A stretch of 64,000 nucleotides of DNA from Cherax quadricarinatus (GCF_038502225.1 NC_091353.1:1959116-2023115); one strand, 5' to 3'. Counted from the stretch's first letter, positions 30,325 to 42,599 are shown. Notes: generated by a model from the letters alone, not told the origin. Translations and numbers: made by a program.

Positions 30325-31099
30325 GTGGGAGGTTTCGTAGACAGATACATTCAAACGAGATGACTCAAGGACAGTTTCAGGCAACGACCTCTTCAAGGGG
30401 GGCTCCTTGGCGTGGTGAAGAGGCTCTTGGTCTGAGGAATTAGACCTGTTGGTCTTCTTCCTCAGACCGAACCTAATTACCCCCCAATCTCCCATCCCCT
30501 ATCCCATCCTCCCCTTTTTCCTTTCCTCCTCCCCCTCCCCACCCCTCCCTTTTGCCCTTCCTCTTTTTGGCCTTTGGGATTTCTCCCACAGGCGTGCTAG
30601 TTCCTAGGTAGAGGAAAGGATACTGGGGTCCATCCCATTCCGTTGAGGTTCTTGGTGGTGGCATAGTCTGCCGTGTAATCTGGATCGCCTGGGGATGTCC
30701 CGATCCCTCTCCGGTATCCCGGAGTAGCTTTGGGTGTCTTTCGGGCGACGGGTGTATCTCTGGAAGCCACCTTTCGGATTCCAGGGGTGGTGGCCGAAGG
30801 AGGTATGCTTTGTGGTGGATATCCGGCCGCCCTCTCTTTTGTCCACCGAGGTAGCTCGGTTGCTATCCCGGATTGCTGGTTTACTGGCATGAAGGGTAGG
30901 GTATGGCACAGGTTCCATGCTGCATCTGCTCTACTAGCAGTGCTGAGGTCCTCTTGGGCACGGAGGGAGATTTCCGGCCCTTTCATTCCTCCTGGGAACT
31001 ATTCCTCCCTGCTCCCCCCTTTTTTTATTCTTTTTTTTATTTTTATTTTTCTTCTTTCTTTTTTTTCTTAAAAACAAAAAGCAAAGGAGTAACCTAACC

Positions 31100-32393
31100 A
31101 TGGAGAACCCAATCCATGAACCCACTACCCCCGGGCCCCTTCTTGATACCGCACCCCATTCTGATCCTGCCTTGTGTTTAGACCACTCTTCAGATACTCC
31201 TGATGCCCCTGTACCTCTTGCTGGTGCTGTTTCCTCACCAGCTTCAGGTAACGGGGCTTCGACTGACTCCTTCGATTTGTCTGAACTCCACTCTCCTTTG
31301 ACTATGCTTCCGGCTTCTCCCTCTACGGTACGGCAATTTTCGTATCGCCCACCCATTTCACGCCGGACCAACTCCGGTCCTACTCCTAAATGCCAACGTC
31401 AATCTCCTGATGATGCTCCTTCATTACCTTCCCATTCTACTTGGAAAAGACCAACACGTCAAGCACTCCCTCTCCACGCTCAGTTTCGGACCACACAATG
31501 GACTAAATTCTTTACTTTAAGACCGACTTCTTCTTCTGCCTACCTTTCTGACCATAGTATTGGCAAAGCGCTCCTGCATCATGTTGGTAGAGATATTTCA
31601 TTTCATGCTCTCAAGAGCGGTATGCATCATCACTGTCCAGAATGCTACCCAAGCTCATGATCTTTCTCTCCTTTCGAATATTGATACTACTCCTATCACT
31701 ATTGAAAAACATCTTTCTCTCAATTCTTGTAGTGGTACTGTCATTCTGCCCCATACCATAGTCCAACAGAATTTCCAGTCATGTGGCAATGACATTCTTG
31801 AACAGTTGGAACTCCAGGATCTCCCAATCCTCAAAGTAGACACTTATGTCCTTCCTGCCCATGGGCGGAGACGTTACCCTTGCAATGTGGCTCGTTTAAC
31901 ATTTGACAGCCCAGAACTCCCGTCCTCTGTATATGTCGTGGGACATCGGTTACAAGTTCGAAAGGTGATACCTACACCGCAACAGTGTAGAAATTGCTGG
32001 CGTTTTGGTAACCCAGCAAAATATTGCAGATCTATGGCTGAATGCCCAGTCTGTGGTGCCGACGACCATTCTAATACATCTTGCAGTCAACCTCCATCTT
32101 GCCTTAATTGTAATGAAGCTCACCCTTCGTACTCCCGCCGTTGCCAGGTCTACTTAAATGAATGTGAAATCCGTTGCCTCAAAGAGGCAGAAGGTCTCCC
32201 TTGTGCTATGGCAGTTACTCATCTCCGCCTCCAAGGGAGACTACCCCGTGTTTCTTATTCTCGTGTTTCCAAACATCCCCCCACTTCTGGGGTCCCATCT
32301 TCTGCAGCCTCCTCTGTTGTTACCCCTCCCATAGCCACTCCGGCATCTAATCCTTTTGCTGTCCTTGGCTCTGACGTCCCGACTACAACTTAG
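31100..32393 (+). pseudogene. ORF1 (Gag-like, zinc knuckles) of I-clade-like LINE, plus copy
   Basis: ORF1 starts at the ATG at 31100 (MENPIHEPTTPGPLL) after a T-rich stretch. It covers an S/P-rich N-terminus and an RNA-binding-like middle (RTTQWTKFFTLRP). It shifts frame by two missing bases near 31610-31650, then continues to three knuckles (CRNCWRFGNPAKYC, CPVCGADDHSNTSC, CLNCNEAHPSYSRRC). The first knuckle has N where H is usual. The minus copy has the same frameshift at the same place. ORF1 proteins of this type coat the LINE RNA. Confidence 0.8.
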
Positions 32394-33077
32394 TCTGTTC
32401 TCACATCTTTGCGTCCTTCCTCACAAGCCCCAGTATTGACAAGACCTCGTACGACACCTAATACCAATCGCCCCTCTACTTCTCAGAAGTCCAAAAAATC
32501 CACATTGCTCAAATCTTCTTTGCCCCTTCCTTCCCTTCTTCCACCTCCACACTTTACCTTTCCAGTCTCTGTACCTAGTTCTTCCCCTCTCTCTGGCTCT
32601 ATTACAAGTGTGGAGATTCACCCTCCTCCTTGTACTATGCCTTCCACCCCCGTCCCCTCCCAAGTTTCTCCCTCTTACGCCACCTCCCAGGTTTCTGCCT
32701 CTTCTGTCCCCCCCCACACTTCATCTCGTCCCTTACACTCTTCCCTCCCCCTCTACTTTGGTACAGTCCATTACTGTCCCAATCTTTACTCACCCTCCAC
32801 CTTCTATCTCCAATATGGTCTCCCATCCATCTTTGAATTCAGAAACACTTGAAGCCATTTCAGAATATATTGCAGAGACTAAACCTTCAATGGACACTGA
32901 TTCACTTCCTGTTCCTTCTCTTCCCTCTCCTCCATCTTCACAACCCCATTCTTCGCAACGCTCCGTTCCTTCGCTGCTTGAACGTCTTCCAATGCCATCA
33001 CACGTTGACTTTTCTAACCCCTCTAGTCCGTAGGTGCCTTTCCCTACAGATTCCTGGTATTTTCTTCATCGCCAATC
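32394..33077 (+). pseudogene. Pro/Ser-rich ORF1 tail and inter-ORF region (plus copy)
   Basis: Codons for Pro, Ser and Leu dominate, giving several overlapping frames that are composition artefacts. SETLEAISEYIAETKPSMDT near 32835 is conserved in the minus copy at 39800, so at least one frame was once coding. Confidence 0.55.
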
Positions 33078-33770
33078 ATGGCCTATTTACAGTGGAATAT
33101 CCGCGGCCTCAGGGGTAATTGGGGTGAGCTTCAGATGTTGTTTTCCAGGTTTTCCCCTGTTGGTGCTTGCTTACAAGAACCAAAATTACACTCGGCTGTT
33201 TTCCAACCTATCTCAGGCTATAATTTATTGTATTCTTCGGATCCTTTCTCAGATGGGACCTTTAATGAAAGTGCCCTTCTTCTATGCAATGATATTCCGT
33301 ACTGTCAACTATCTGTCCATACCTCGCTGCATTACACTGCAGCCCACATCCACTTGAATAAGTGGTTTACAATATGTTCTTTGTATCTCTCTCCTTCTCG
33401 AGCATTTTCTATCCCAGACTTTGCCTTTCTTGTATCATCCTTACCACCACCACTTCTGTTACTTGGTGATTTTAACACCCACCATTTCCTCTGGGGGGGG
33501 GTCTCATTGTGACTCACGTGGCATCCAGTTGGAGGCTTTTCTCGCCTCTCACCCCCTCCATGTTTTAAATACGGGTACTCCCACCCATTTTGATCCTCGT
33601 ACTCATACTCTCTCTTGCATCGATTTATCAGTCTGCTCTTCCTCCACTGCACTAGACTTCACATGGTCTGTTCTACCGTACTTACATGACAGCGATCATT
33701 TTCCAATCATTCTTACTTCTCCTTCCTATTCACCACCTTTCCATGGCCCTCGCTGGCAATTTGATCGGGC
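33078..33770 (+). pseudogene. Endonuclease of I-clade-like LINE ORF2 (plus copy)
   Basis: It starts MAYLQWNIRGLRGNWGELQ (N of QWNI) with CLQEPKL (catalytic E), LLLGDFNTHHFLWGG (GDFN) at 33460-33500, a poly-G frameshift at 33492-33500, then SDHFPIILTSP near 33690. These are the apurinic-endonuclease signatures. The run of eight or nine G residues breaks the frame. Confidence 0.8.
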
Positions 33771-35550
33771 AAATTGGGATCTTAACTCACACCTCACTGC
33801 TTTTAGTGAGGTTCCTTCTTCATCCTCCATTGATGGGCTCCTACACCTCTTCTCGACGTCAGTTTCTACCGCAGCTTCTCATTCTATACCCCAAACCTCA
33901 GGCAGGCATTCTCAGAAGTGCGTGCCTTGGTGGTCTCCTGCTTGTGCTCGTGCAGTACGTTTGAAACGCGCTGCATGGGGCAGGTACCGGTACAATAGAA
34001 CCGCTGAGAGACTTCTTGATTTTAAGCAGAAGCGTGCAATCGCTCGCCATGTCATCCGTGAAGCTAAACGCACTTGTTGGCGAGACTATGTTTCCACCAT
34101 CACCTCTGCTTCTTCTATGAGTGCAGACTGGAAAAAAGTGAGGAAATTGAATGGTAAATACTCTCCTGACCCGGCTCCTGTTCTATGGGTCGCTGGTGTT
34201 GATGTAGCAAACCCTCTCGATGTTGCCATTGAACTTGGCACACATCTGGTCCGTATTTCCCGGGGGCTCCATCTATGCCCCTCATTTCTTTCCTCAAAGT
34301 CTGCCAGAGAGTTAGTACCCTTGGACTTTTCTTCTCTCAGAGAAGAACAGTATAATGTGCCTTTTACACTTCAAGAACTAGAGGCAACACTCTCAGATTG
34401 CCGATCATCGGCAGCTGGGCCCGACGACATTCATATTCGTATGTTACATTTACATCGGTCAGCCCTTGTAGTCCTCTTACATCTCTTCAATCTTATTTGG
34501 GCACAAGGAGTTCTTCCCCAGCTGTGGAAATCTGCCATTGTTCTCCCTTTCCATAAACCGGGTACTACAGGACATGATGCCTCCCACTATCGTCCCATCG
34601 CTCTTACTAGTGCAGTTTGCAAAGTGATGGAACGTCTCGTAAATCGACGTTTAATGTGGTATTTAGACACACACAACAGTCTCTCCGCAAGTCAATATGG
34701 CTTTCGTAAGGGTCGTTCTACCATAGACCCCTTACTACGCTTGGATACGTATGTTCGTAATGCCTTTGCGAATAATCACTCGGTTATTGCCATATTTTTT
34801 GACCTTGAGAAGGCATATGACAACTTGGAGGTATAATATTTTGGCCCAGGCCCACTCCTTAGGCCTCCGAGGCAATCTACCATCCTTCCTTAAGAACTTT
34901 TTAACTGACAAACATTTCCGTGTTCGAGTCAATAACGTTCTTTCCCCGGACTTCGTCCAAGCTGAAGGTGTCCCTCAGGGATGTGTTCTAAGCACAACAC
35001 TTTTTCTCCTTGCTATAAATGATTTGGCCTCTGTTCTTCCACCCAATATTTGGTCATCACTATGTTGATGACTTCGCTATTGCTTGTGCAGGTGCTGACT
35101 CATCTCATTGCAGTTTCTCTCCAGCATGCGGTCGACCATGTTTCCACTTGGGACACCACGCATGGGTTTAAATTTTCAAGTACCAAAACTCACCAAATTA
35201 CTTTCACTAGATGCTCTGTCATCTCCGATCATCCTTTGTATCTCTATGGCTCCCGTATCCCCGAACGTGATACAGTCAGGTTTCTAGGCCTTCTCTTTGA
35301 CCATAGGTTATCCTGGAAACCTCACATTACCTCTCTGAAGGCAACTTGTCACAGCTGGCTAAACCTTCTTAAAACCTTCTTAAGACCTTCTTAAGACCGT
35401 CGAACTCTGCTTCGCCTACATTCAACCCTCGTTTTATCAAAACTCGATTATGGTGACCAGATTTATTCAGCGGCCTCTCCTGCTACTCTCTCTAGCCTTA
35501 ACTCTATCCATCACCAAGGATTACGTTTGTGCCTAGGTGCTTTTCGCTAT
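33771..35550 (+). pseudogene. Reverse transcriptase of I-clade-like LINE (plus copy)
   Basis: Blocks in order: WWSPACARAVRLKRAAWGRY, PGTTGHDASHYRPIALTSAV, QYGFRKGRSTIDPLLRLDTY, IAIFFDLEKAYD (catalytic D), a one-base shift at ~34815, AEGVPQGCVLSTTLFLLAIN, then a shift exactly before YVDDFAIACAG (catalytic DD) near 35055. The thumb follows (FLGLLFDHRLSWKPHITSLK). A small ccttcttaa(g/a)a triplication at 35365-35395 adds damage. The frame break at the YVDD motif is shared with the minus copy. Confidence 0.85.
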
Positions 35551-35746
35551 TCCCCTGTTATTATTATAATCAAAAAGAAGCGCTAAGCCACAAGGGCTAT
35601 ACAGCGCTGCAGGGTAGGGAAGGAAGCGAGGGTATTGGATGGCAGAAGGGAGGAGGGATGATCAGTAGGTTACAGAAAACAGCGGGGCAGGGGATAGTAC
35701 GGGGGTAGAGGGTAGCAAGAGATTGAAGTAGAAAGGGCTGAAGGTA

Positions 35747-36841
35747 TCAGAATTTGTGAAGTAAGTCAGTTGTTGTCAAAAAGTCAATGAGAGAGTCTGG
35801 ATGAAAGGTGGGTCCATCAGCGAGAAGGGAAGGTAAAGAGAGAGCAGCAGAGTGAAGGCAACAACGGAGGTAAATTCTGCGTGCTCGTTGATAAAGTGGG
35901 CAGTCCAACAGAATGTGTCTGACTGATAATGGAACTTGGCAGTTCTCACAGAGAGGAGCAGGGCGCCTCTCCATGAGATATCCATGAGTAAGACGAGTAT
36001 GGCCAATGCAAAGACGGGAGAGAGTAGTCTCCCAACCTCGACACTGGTGATAAGAAGACGGCCAGTAACCTATACTCGGTTTAATAGATTGAAGTTTGTT
36101 GCCGAGCATAGTAGACCAACGTTGTTGCCAACAGGTGTGAAGTTGGGAAGATATTGCAGCAAAATAGTCCGTAAATGGAATACCTCTACATGAAATTGGT
36201 AGGTCATCTACTGCTGACCGCGCAGCAGAGTCTGCCTGTTCATTGCCCTGTACGTCAACATGACCAGGGACCCAACAAAAAACAATATCTTTATGCTTGG
36301 TAAAGATGTGGTGTAGCCAAAGTTGGATACGGAGGACTAAGGGGTGAGGTGTATCAAATTTCTGTATAGCCTGTAAAGCACTAAAAGAGTCTGAGACAAC
36401 CACAAATGATGACACAGGCATAGATGCAATACGGATAAGCGCTGTAAGGATGGCATAAAATTCAGCAGTAAAAATACTAGCCGAAGATAGTAAATGCCCT
36501 TGTACGATGCTGTCCGGAAACACTGCTGCGAATCCTACGCCATCAGAAGACTTAGAGCCATCTGTGTACACAGCAATGGCATGAGAATGAGAGTGAAAGT
36601 GGTCAAGAAAAAGAGAGTGGGAAGCGACCGTAGACAGTTGGGCTTTCGAGCAAGGGAGAGAGAAAGAACAGACTCGAACAGCTGGAACTTCCCAGGGGGG
36701 TAGGGAAAAGTGAGATGCTACATGAACATAGAAAGGTGGTAACTGAAGAGAAGACAAGAGCGAATGAAGGCGAAGAGAGAAGGGACAGAGTAAACAGGGG
36801 AGGCGAACAAATAAAGAATGTCTACTAATATCAGTGACCAT
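35747..36841 (-). pseudogene. RNase H domain of I-clade-like LINE (minus copy)
   Basis: A 364-codon frame at the ORF2 C-terminus. The RNase H fold spans residues ~88-215, and all four catalytic acids are visible: D94 (YTDGSKSS), E127 (TAEFYAI), D151 (VSDSFSALQAI), D204 (GNEQADSAA). A cysteine/histidine region follows (CRGWETTLSRLCIGHTRLTH, CENCQVPLSVRHILLDC), as is usual after LINE RNase H domains. The enzyme would remove the RNA template. The domain is open but cut off from the RT by a frameshift. Confidence 0.85.
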
Positions 36842-39150
36842 TCTATAAATGGAAGGATTGCGGAGACCATGAGAGCGTACGTAGTAGCGAAGGCAATGGG
36901 CATCATGGCGATCGGATAAGGATGGAACATTCGCTTCTGCATAGAGGCTCTCGACAGGGGAAGAGCGAAAAGCACCAAGGCATAAACGTAATCCTTGGTG
37001 ATGAATGGGGTTAAGGCTAGAGTAGCAGGAGATGCCACTGAATAGATCTGGTCACCATTATCAAGTTTCGATAAGATAAGGGTGGAATGTAGGCGAAGTT
37101 GGGTTCGACGATCAGCTCCCCATGAAAGATGAGCAAGGGTTTTAAGAAGGTTCAGCTGGCTGTGGCAAGTTGCCTTCAGAGAGGTAATGTGAGGTTTCCA
37201 GGATAATCTACGATCAAAGACGAGGCCCAGAAACTTGACTGTATCACTTTCAGGGATACGGGAGCCATAGAGGTACAAAGGATGATCGGAGATTACAGAG
37301 CGTCTAGTGAAAGTAATTTGGTGGGTTTTAGTGCTGGAAAATTTAAACCCACGTGTGGTGGCCCAATTGGAAACATGGTCGACTACATGCTGGAGAGAAA
37401 CTGTAATAAGGTGACAGTCAGCGCCTGCACAGGCAATAGCGAAGTCATCAACAGAGTGATGACCAAATATTTGATGGAAGACTAGAGGCCAAATCATTAA
37501 TAGCAAGGAAAAAAAGTGTTGTGCTCAGAACACATCCCTGGGGGACACCTTCAGCTTGGATAAAGTCCGGGGAGAGCACATTATTAACCCGAACACGGAA
37601 ATGCCTGTCAGTTAAAAAGTTCTTAAGGAAGGATGGTAGATTGCCTCGAAGGCCTAAGGAGTGGGCTTGGGCTAAAATATTATACCCCCAAGTTGTGTCA
37701 TATGCCTTCTCAAGGTCAAAAAATATGGCAATAACTGAGTGGTTATTCGCAAAGGCATTACGAACATACGTATCCAAGCGTAGTAAGGGGTCTATGGTAG
37801 AACGTCCCTTACGAAAGCCATATTGACGAGTGGAGAGACTGTTGTGTCTCTCTAAATACCACACTAAACGTCTATTTACTAGGCGTTCCATCACTTTGCA
37901 AACTGCACTGGTAAGAGCAATGGGATGATAGTGGGAGGTTTCATGTCCCGTAGTGCCTGGTTTGCAGAAAGGGAGAACAATGGCAGATTTCCACAGCTGT
38001 GGAAGAACTCCTTGTGACCAAATAAGATTGTAAAGGCGTAATACGACTGCAAGGGCTGACTGATGTAAATGTTGTAGCATAGGAATATGAATGTCGTCTG
38101 GCCCAGCTGCCGATGATCGGCAAGCTGAGTGTGTCGCCTCCAGTTCTTGAAGTGTAAAAGGCACATTATACTGTTCTTCTCTGAGAGAATTATTATTATT
38201 ATAATCAAGGGGGAAGCGCTAAACCCGGAGGATTATACAGCGCCTGGGGGGGGGATATGTGGAAGGCATTCAGGCTTAATTCGGGGAACTGGAGCACAGA
38301 TCCAATTCCCTAAATCAAGAGCCCCTCACCAACATCAAGGAACCTTCCTTGAGGGGTCTCTGAGAGAAGAAAAGTCCAAGGGTGCTAACTCTCTGGCAGA
38401 CTTTGAGGAAAGAAATGAGGAGCATAGATGGAGTCCCTGAGAAATACGGACCAGATGATTGCCAATTTCATTGGCAACATCTAGTGGGTTTGCTATATCA
38501 ACACCGGCAACCCGCAGAACAGGAGCCGGGTCAGGAGAATATTTACCACTCAGTTTTCGTACTTTTTTCCAGACTGCACTCATAAAGGAAGCAGAGGTGA
38601 TGGTGGAGAATCTCGCCAGCAAGTGCGTTTAGCGTCACGGATGACACGGTGAGCGATCGCACGCTTCTGCTTAAAATCAAGAAGTCTCAGCGGTTCTATT
38701 GTACCGGTACCTGCCCCATGCAGCGCGTTTCAAACGTACTGCACCAGCACAAGCAGACCACCAAGGCACGCATTTCTGAGAATGCCTGCCCGAAGTTTGG
38801 GGTATAGAATGAGAAGCTGCGGTTAAAACGGAGGACGAGAAGAGGTGTAAAAGCTCATCGATGGAGGACGAAGAAGGAACCTCTCTAAAAACAGTTAGGT
38901 GTGAGTAAAGGTTCCAATTTGCCTGATCAAATTGCCAACGTGGGATGCGAAGAGGTGGTGAATATGAAGGGGAAGTAAGAATGATTGGTAAATGATCGCT
39001 GTCATATAAGTCCAGAAGAACAGACCAAGTGAAGTCTAATGCGGCAGAGGAAGAGCAGACAGAGATCGATGCAAGAGTGTGTGTGAGTCCGAGGATCAAA
39101 ATGGGTGCGAGTACCTGTATTTAAAACATGGGAGGGGGTGGGTGGCAAGA
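36842..39150 (-). pseudogene. Reverse transcriptase of I-clade-like LINE (minus copy)
   Basis: Frames at 38677-39099, 38335-38622, 37448-38164 and 36718-37506 align in order with the plus copy. Motifs: RKGRSTIDPLLRLDTYVRNA, FFDLEKAYDTTWG, AEGVPQGCVLSTTLFFLAIN, and SVDDFAIACAG (S for Y) in a shifted frame. The break before VDD is the same two-base loss as in the plus copy. A SINE splits the coding sequence at 38190-38356. Confidence 0.85.
38190..38356 (-). mobile_element. agcgcttccccc SINE, complete copy in LINE RT
   Basis: 167 bp with perfect 12-bp duplications tctctgagagaa at 38178-38189 and 38357-38368. Minus-strand sequence runs from cccctcaaggaaggttcc to gcgcttcccccttgattata with an (ATA)n tail. 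The plus LINE copy lacks it at the matching place (34345), so it inserted after the two copies separated. Confidence 0.95.
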
Positions 39151-39157
39151 AAAGCCT

Positions 39158-39616
39158 CTAACTGAATGCCACGGGAATCAGTGAGACCCTTCCCCAGAGG
39201 AAATGGTGAGCACTAAAATCACCAAGTAACAGAATCGGTGGTGGTAATGATGAAACAAGAAAGGCAATATCCGGAATAGATAATGCCCGAGAAGGAGAGA
39301 GATATAAAGAACAGAGCGTATACCACCTATGCAAGTGGATACGGGCTGCCGTGTAATGCAGCGAAGTACGAACAAATAGCTGATAGTACGGAATATCAGT
39401 GCATAGAAGGGCACTTTCATTAAAGGTCCCATCAGGAAAAGGATCTGAAGAATACAATAAATTATAGCCTGAGATGGGAGAGATAACAGCAGAGTGTAAT
39501 TTTGGTTCCTGTAAGCAAACACCAACAGGGAAAAACTGGGAGAGTAACATCTGAAGCTCACCCCGATTACCCCTGAGGCCGTGAATGTTCCACTGTAAAT
39601 AGGCCATGATTGGCAA
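39158..39616 (-). pseudogene. Endonuclease of I-clade-like LINE (minus copy)
   Basis: It reads MAYLQWNIHGLRGNRGELQ, CLQEPKLHSA and ILLLGDFSAHHFLWG, where the N of GDFN has become S. The domain starts the ORF2 protein. Matches the plus copy at 33078-33500. Confidence 0.8.
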
Positions 39617-40127
39617 TGATAAAGATACCTGAAATCTGCAGGTAAGGGTTCCTACGGACTAGAGGGGTTAGAAAAGTCCACATGCGGAGGCAGTGGAAAA
39701 CGTTCAAGCAGCGAAGGAACGGTGCGCTGTGAAGAAAGGAGTTGCGCAGATGGAGTAGAGGAGAGAGGAGCGGAGGGTGGATCAGTGTCCATTGATGGTT
39801 TGGTCTCTGCAATATATTCAGAGATTGCTTCAAGCGTTTCAGAATTCAGAGACGTCATATGGGAGACAATATTGGAAATGGTAGGGGGAGGATGAGTAAA
39901 GATTGGAACTGTAATGGACTGTACCAAGGTAGGGGGGGATGGAAGGGTGGAGGGAACTGGAGAAGCGTGGAAGGGGACAGAAGAGGCAGAAACCTGGGAG
40001 GTGGCAGAAGAGGAAGAAACTTGGGAGGGAACAGGGTAGGAAGGTACAGTACAAGGAGGGTGAACCTCTACACTTGTAACAGAGCCAGTGAGAGGGGGAG
40101 AACCAGGTACAGAGACAGGGAAGATAA

Positions 40128-40412
40128 GATTAGATTTCGTTCGGATTTTTAACCCCGGAGGGTTAGCCACCCAGGATAACCCAAGAAAGTCAGTGCGTCA
40201 TCGAGGACTAACTTATTTCCATTGGGGTCCTTAATCTTGTCCCCCAGGATGCGACCCACACCAGTCGACTAACACCCAGGTACCTATTTGCTGCTAGGTG
40301 AACAGGACAATAGGTGTAAGGAAACGTGTCGGAATTTCCACCCGCCGGGAATCGAACCCGGGCCCTCCGTGTGTGAAGCGGGAGTTTTAGCCACCAGACC
40401 ACCGGGCCACAC
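40128..40412 (-). mobile_element. tRNA-derived SINE, second type
   Basis: On the minus strand the head reads gcccggtggtctggtggcta, with A box near 40390 and B box gggttcgattcccgg near 40350. The central block gggtacctgggtgttagtcg follows. The 3' part ends ctccggggttaaaaatccga. A tRNA scan could mistake the head for a tRNA gene. It is inserted in the inter-ORF spacer of the LINE and absent from the plus copy; the target duplication appears short (about cttccc). Confidence 0.85.
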
Positions 40413-40548
40413 GGGAAGGGAAAATGAGGTGGTGGAAGATGGGTAGGAGGTGTTAACGGACCTTTTTTTTGACTTTTGAGAAGTAGAGGGACAATTGGGA
40501 GGAGGTGTCATACGAGATCTCGTCGCTACTGAGGCTTGCGAGAGAACA

Positions 40549-41835
40549 CTAAGAAGCAAGATCAGACTGAGACGTTGAAGTAGGGACGTCTGAGCCGAGG
40601 ACAGCAAAAGAATTAGCTACAGGAGTGACTATGGGAGAGGTAACCACAGAGGTGGGTGCAGAAGATGGGATACCAGGAGTGGGGGGACGTTTTGAAACAC
40701 GGGAATAAGAAACACGAGGTAGTCTCCCTTGGAGGAGGAGATGAGAAACTGCTATGGCATAAGGGAGACCTTCTGCCTCTTTGAGGTAACGGATTTCCCG
40801 CTCGTTTAAGTAGACTTGACAATGGTGAGAGTACAAAGGGTGAGCCTCATGACAATTAAGGCAAGAGGGAGGTCGATTGCAAGACGTATTCGGCAATAGA
40901 TCTGCAATATTTCGCTCGATGGCCAAATCACCAGCAATTTCTACACTGTTGCGGTGTAGGGATCACCTTTCGAACTTGTAACCTATGTCCTGGTACACAA
41001 ACTGAGGATGGGAGTTCACGGCTGTCAAAAGTTAAACGAGCCACATTGCAAGGGTAACGTCTCCGCCCCCGGGCAGGAAGGACGTTAAGTGTCTACTTTG
41101 AGGATTGGGAGATCCTGGAGTTCCAGCTGTTCAAAAATGTCATTGCCACATGACTGGAAATTCTGTTGGACTATGGTATGGGGCAGAATGACAGTACCAC
41201 TACAAGAATTGAGAGAAAGATGTTTTTCAATAGTGATAGTAGTAGTATCGATATTCGAAAGGAAAGAAAGATCATGAGCTTGGGTAGCATTCTGGACAGT
41301 GACGATGCGCGTACCGCTCGAGAGCATGAAATGAAATATCTCTGCCAACATGACGCAGGAGCGCTTTGCCAATACTATGGTCAGAAAGGTAGGCAGAAGG
41401 AGAAGTCGGTCTTAAAGTAAAGAATTTAGTCCATTGTGTGGTCCGAAACTGAGCGTGGAGAGGGAGTGCTTGACGTGTCGGTCTTTTCCGAGTAGAATGG
41501 GAAGGTAACGAAGGAGCATCATCAGGAGATTGACGTTGGCGTTTAGGAGTAGGACCGGAGTTGGTCCGGCGTGAAATGGGCGGGCAATTCGAAAATTGCC
41601 GTACCGTAGAGGGAGAAGCCGGAAGCATAGTCAAAGGAGAGCGGAGTTCAGACAAATCGAAGGAGTCGGTCGAAGCCCCGGTACCTGAAGCGGGTGAGGA
41701 AACAGCACCAGCAAGAGGTACAGGGGCATCAGGAGTGTCCGAAGAGTGGTCTAAACACAAGGCAGGATCAGAATGGGGTGCGGTATCAAGAAGGGGCCCG
41801 GGGGTAGTGGGTTCATGGACTAGGGCTGCCATGGT
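40549..41835 (-). pseudogene. ORF1 (Gag-like, zinc knuckles) of I-clade-like LINE, minus copy
   Basis: Same layout as the plus copy: S/P-rich N-terminus (VHEPTTPGPLLDTAPHSDPA), FRTTQWTKFFTLRPTSPSAY, a frameshift near 41310 at the same codon as in the plus copy, TVQNATQAHDLSFLSNIDTT, and downstream knuckle CLNCHEAHPLYSHHC near 40850. The first two knuckles are damaged. Confidence 0.8.
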
Positions 41836-42599
41836 TAGGTTACTCCTTTGCTTTTTGTTTTTAAGAAAAAAAAAGAAAAATAAAAATAAAAAAAGAATAA
41901 AAAAAGGGGGGAGCGGGAGGAATAGTTCCCAGGAATAATGAAAGGGCCGGAAATCTCCCTCCGTGCCCAAGAGGACCTCAACACCCCTAGTAGCGCAGAT
42001 GCAGCATGGAACCCGTGCCATACCCTACCCTTCATGCCAGTAAACCAGCAATCCGGGATAGCAACCTCACATCTGCCGAGCTACCTCGGTGGACAAAAGA
42101 GGGCGGCCGGATATCCGCCACAAAGCATACCTCCTTCGGCCACCACCCCTGGAATCCAAAAGGTGGCTTCCAGAGATACACCCGTCGCCCGAAAGACACC
42201 CAAAGCTACTCCGGGATATCGGAGAGGGATCGGGACATCCCCAGGCAATCCAGATTCCACGGCAAACTACGCCACTGCCAAGAACCTCAACGGAATGGGA
42301 TGGACCCCGGTGTCCTTTCCCCTACCTAGGAACTAGCGTGCCTGTGGGAGAAATCCCAAAGGCCAAAAAGAGGAAGGGCAAAAGGGAGGGGTGGGGAGGA
42401 GGGGGAATGGAAAAAGGGGAGGATGGGATAGGGGAGGGGAGAATGGGGGGTAATTAGGTTCGGTCTGAGGAAGAAGACCGACAGGGCTAATTCCTCAGAC
42501 CAAGAGCCTCTTCACCACGCCAAGGAGCCCCCCCTTGAAGAGGCAGGGCATTAGAAAGGTCCAATAATAGAGCAGGGTCTAAGAGGGTGCTGCATCAGA

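Larger units (their letters stand above)
30380..35557 (+). mobile_element. I-clade-like LINE, plus copy, 3' part missing
   Basis: It starts with the family 5' end (acctcttcaaggggggctcc) and a ~700-bp 5' UTR. ORF1 (zinc knuckles), endonuclease and RT follow. It stops abruptly at 35557 before RNase H, where the (tta)n tail of the minus copy begins. The two copies are arranged tail to tail. The clade is inferred from zinc-knuckle ORF1, RT style and the RNase H seen in the sister copy. Confidence 0.8.
35558..42545 (-). mobile_element. I-clade-like LINE, minus copy, near full length
   Basis: On the minus strand: 5' end at ~42545 (gcctcttcaagggg), 5' UTR, ORF1 (~41830-40549), spacer, endonuclease (39616-39158), RT (38900-36975), RNase H (36841-35747) and a 3' UTR ending cttagcgcttctttttgatt with an (ATA)n tail. 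It carries a 167-bp SINE at 38190-38356 and a tRNA-type SINE at 40128-40412. Frameshifts are numerous, so the element is inactive. Confidence 0.85.

Noticed and set aside
30730..31071. Possible ORF upstream of LINE ORF1
   Set aside because: It lies in the LINE 5' UTR and has no counterpart with the same open frame in the minus copy; likely chance.
32409..33033. Several overlapping Pro/Ser-rich ORFs on the plus strand
   Set aside because: C/T-rich LINE inter-ORF sequence opens all frames; the opposite-strand glycine/arginine-rich ORFs are shadows.
40345..40412. tRNA gene on the minus strand
   Set aside because: A and B boxes are present, but the sequence continues into a SINE body and no cloverleaf with a convincing anticodon arm forms.
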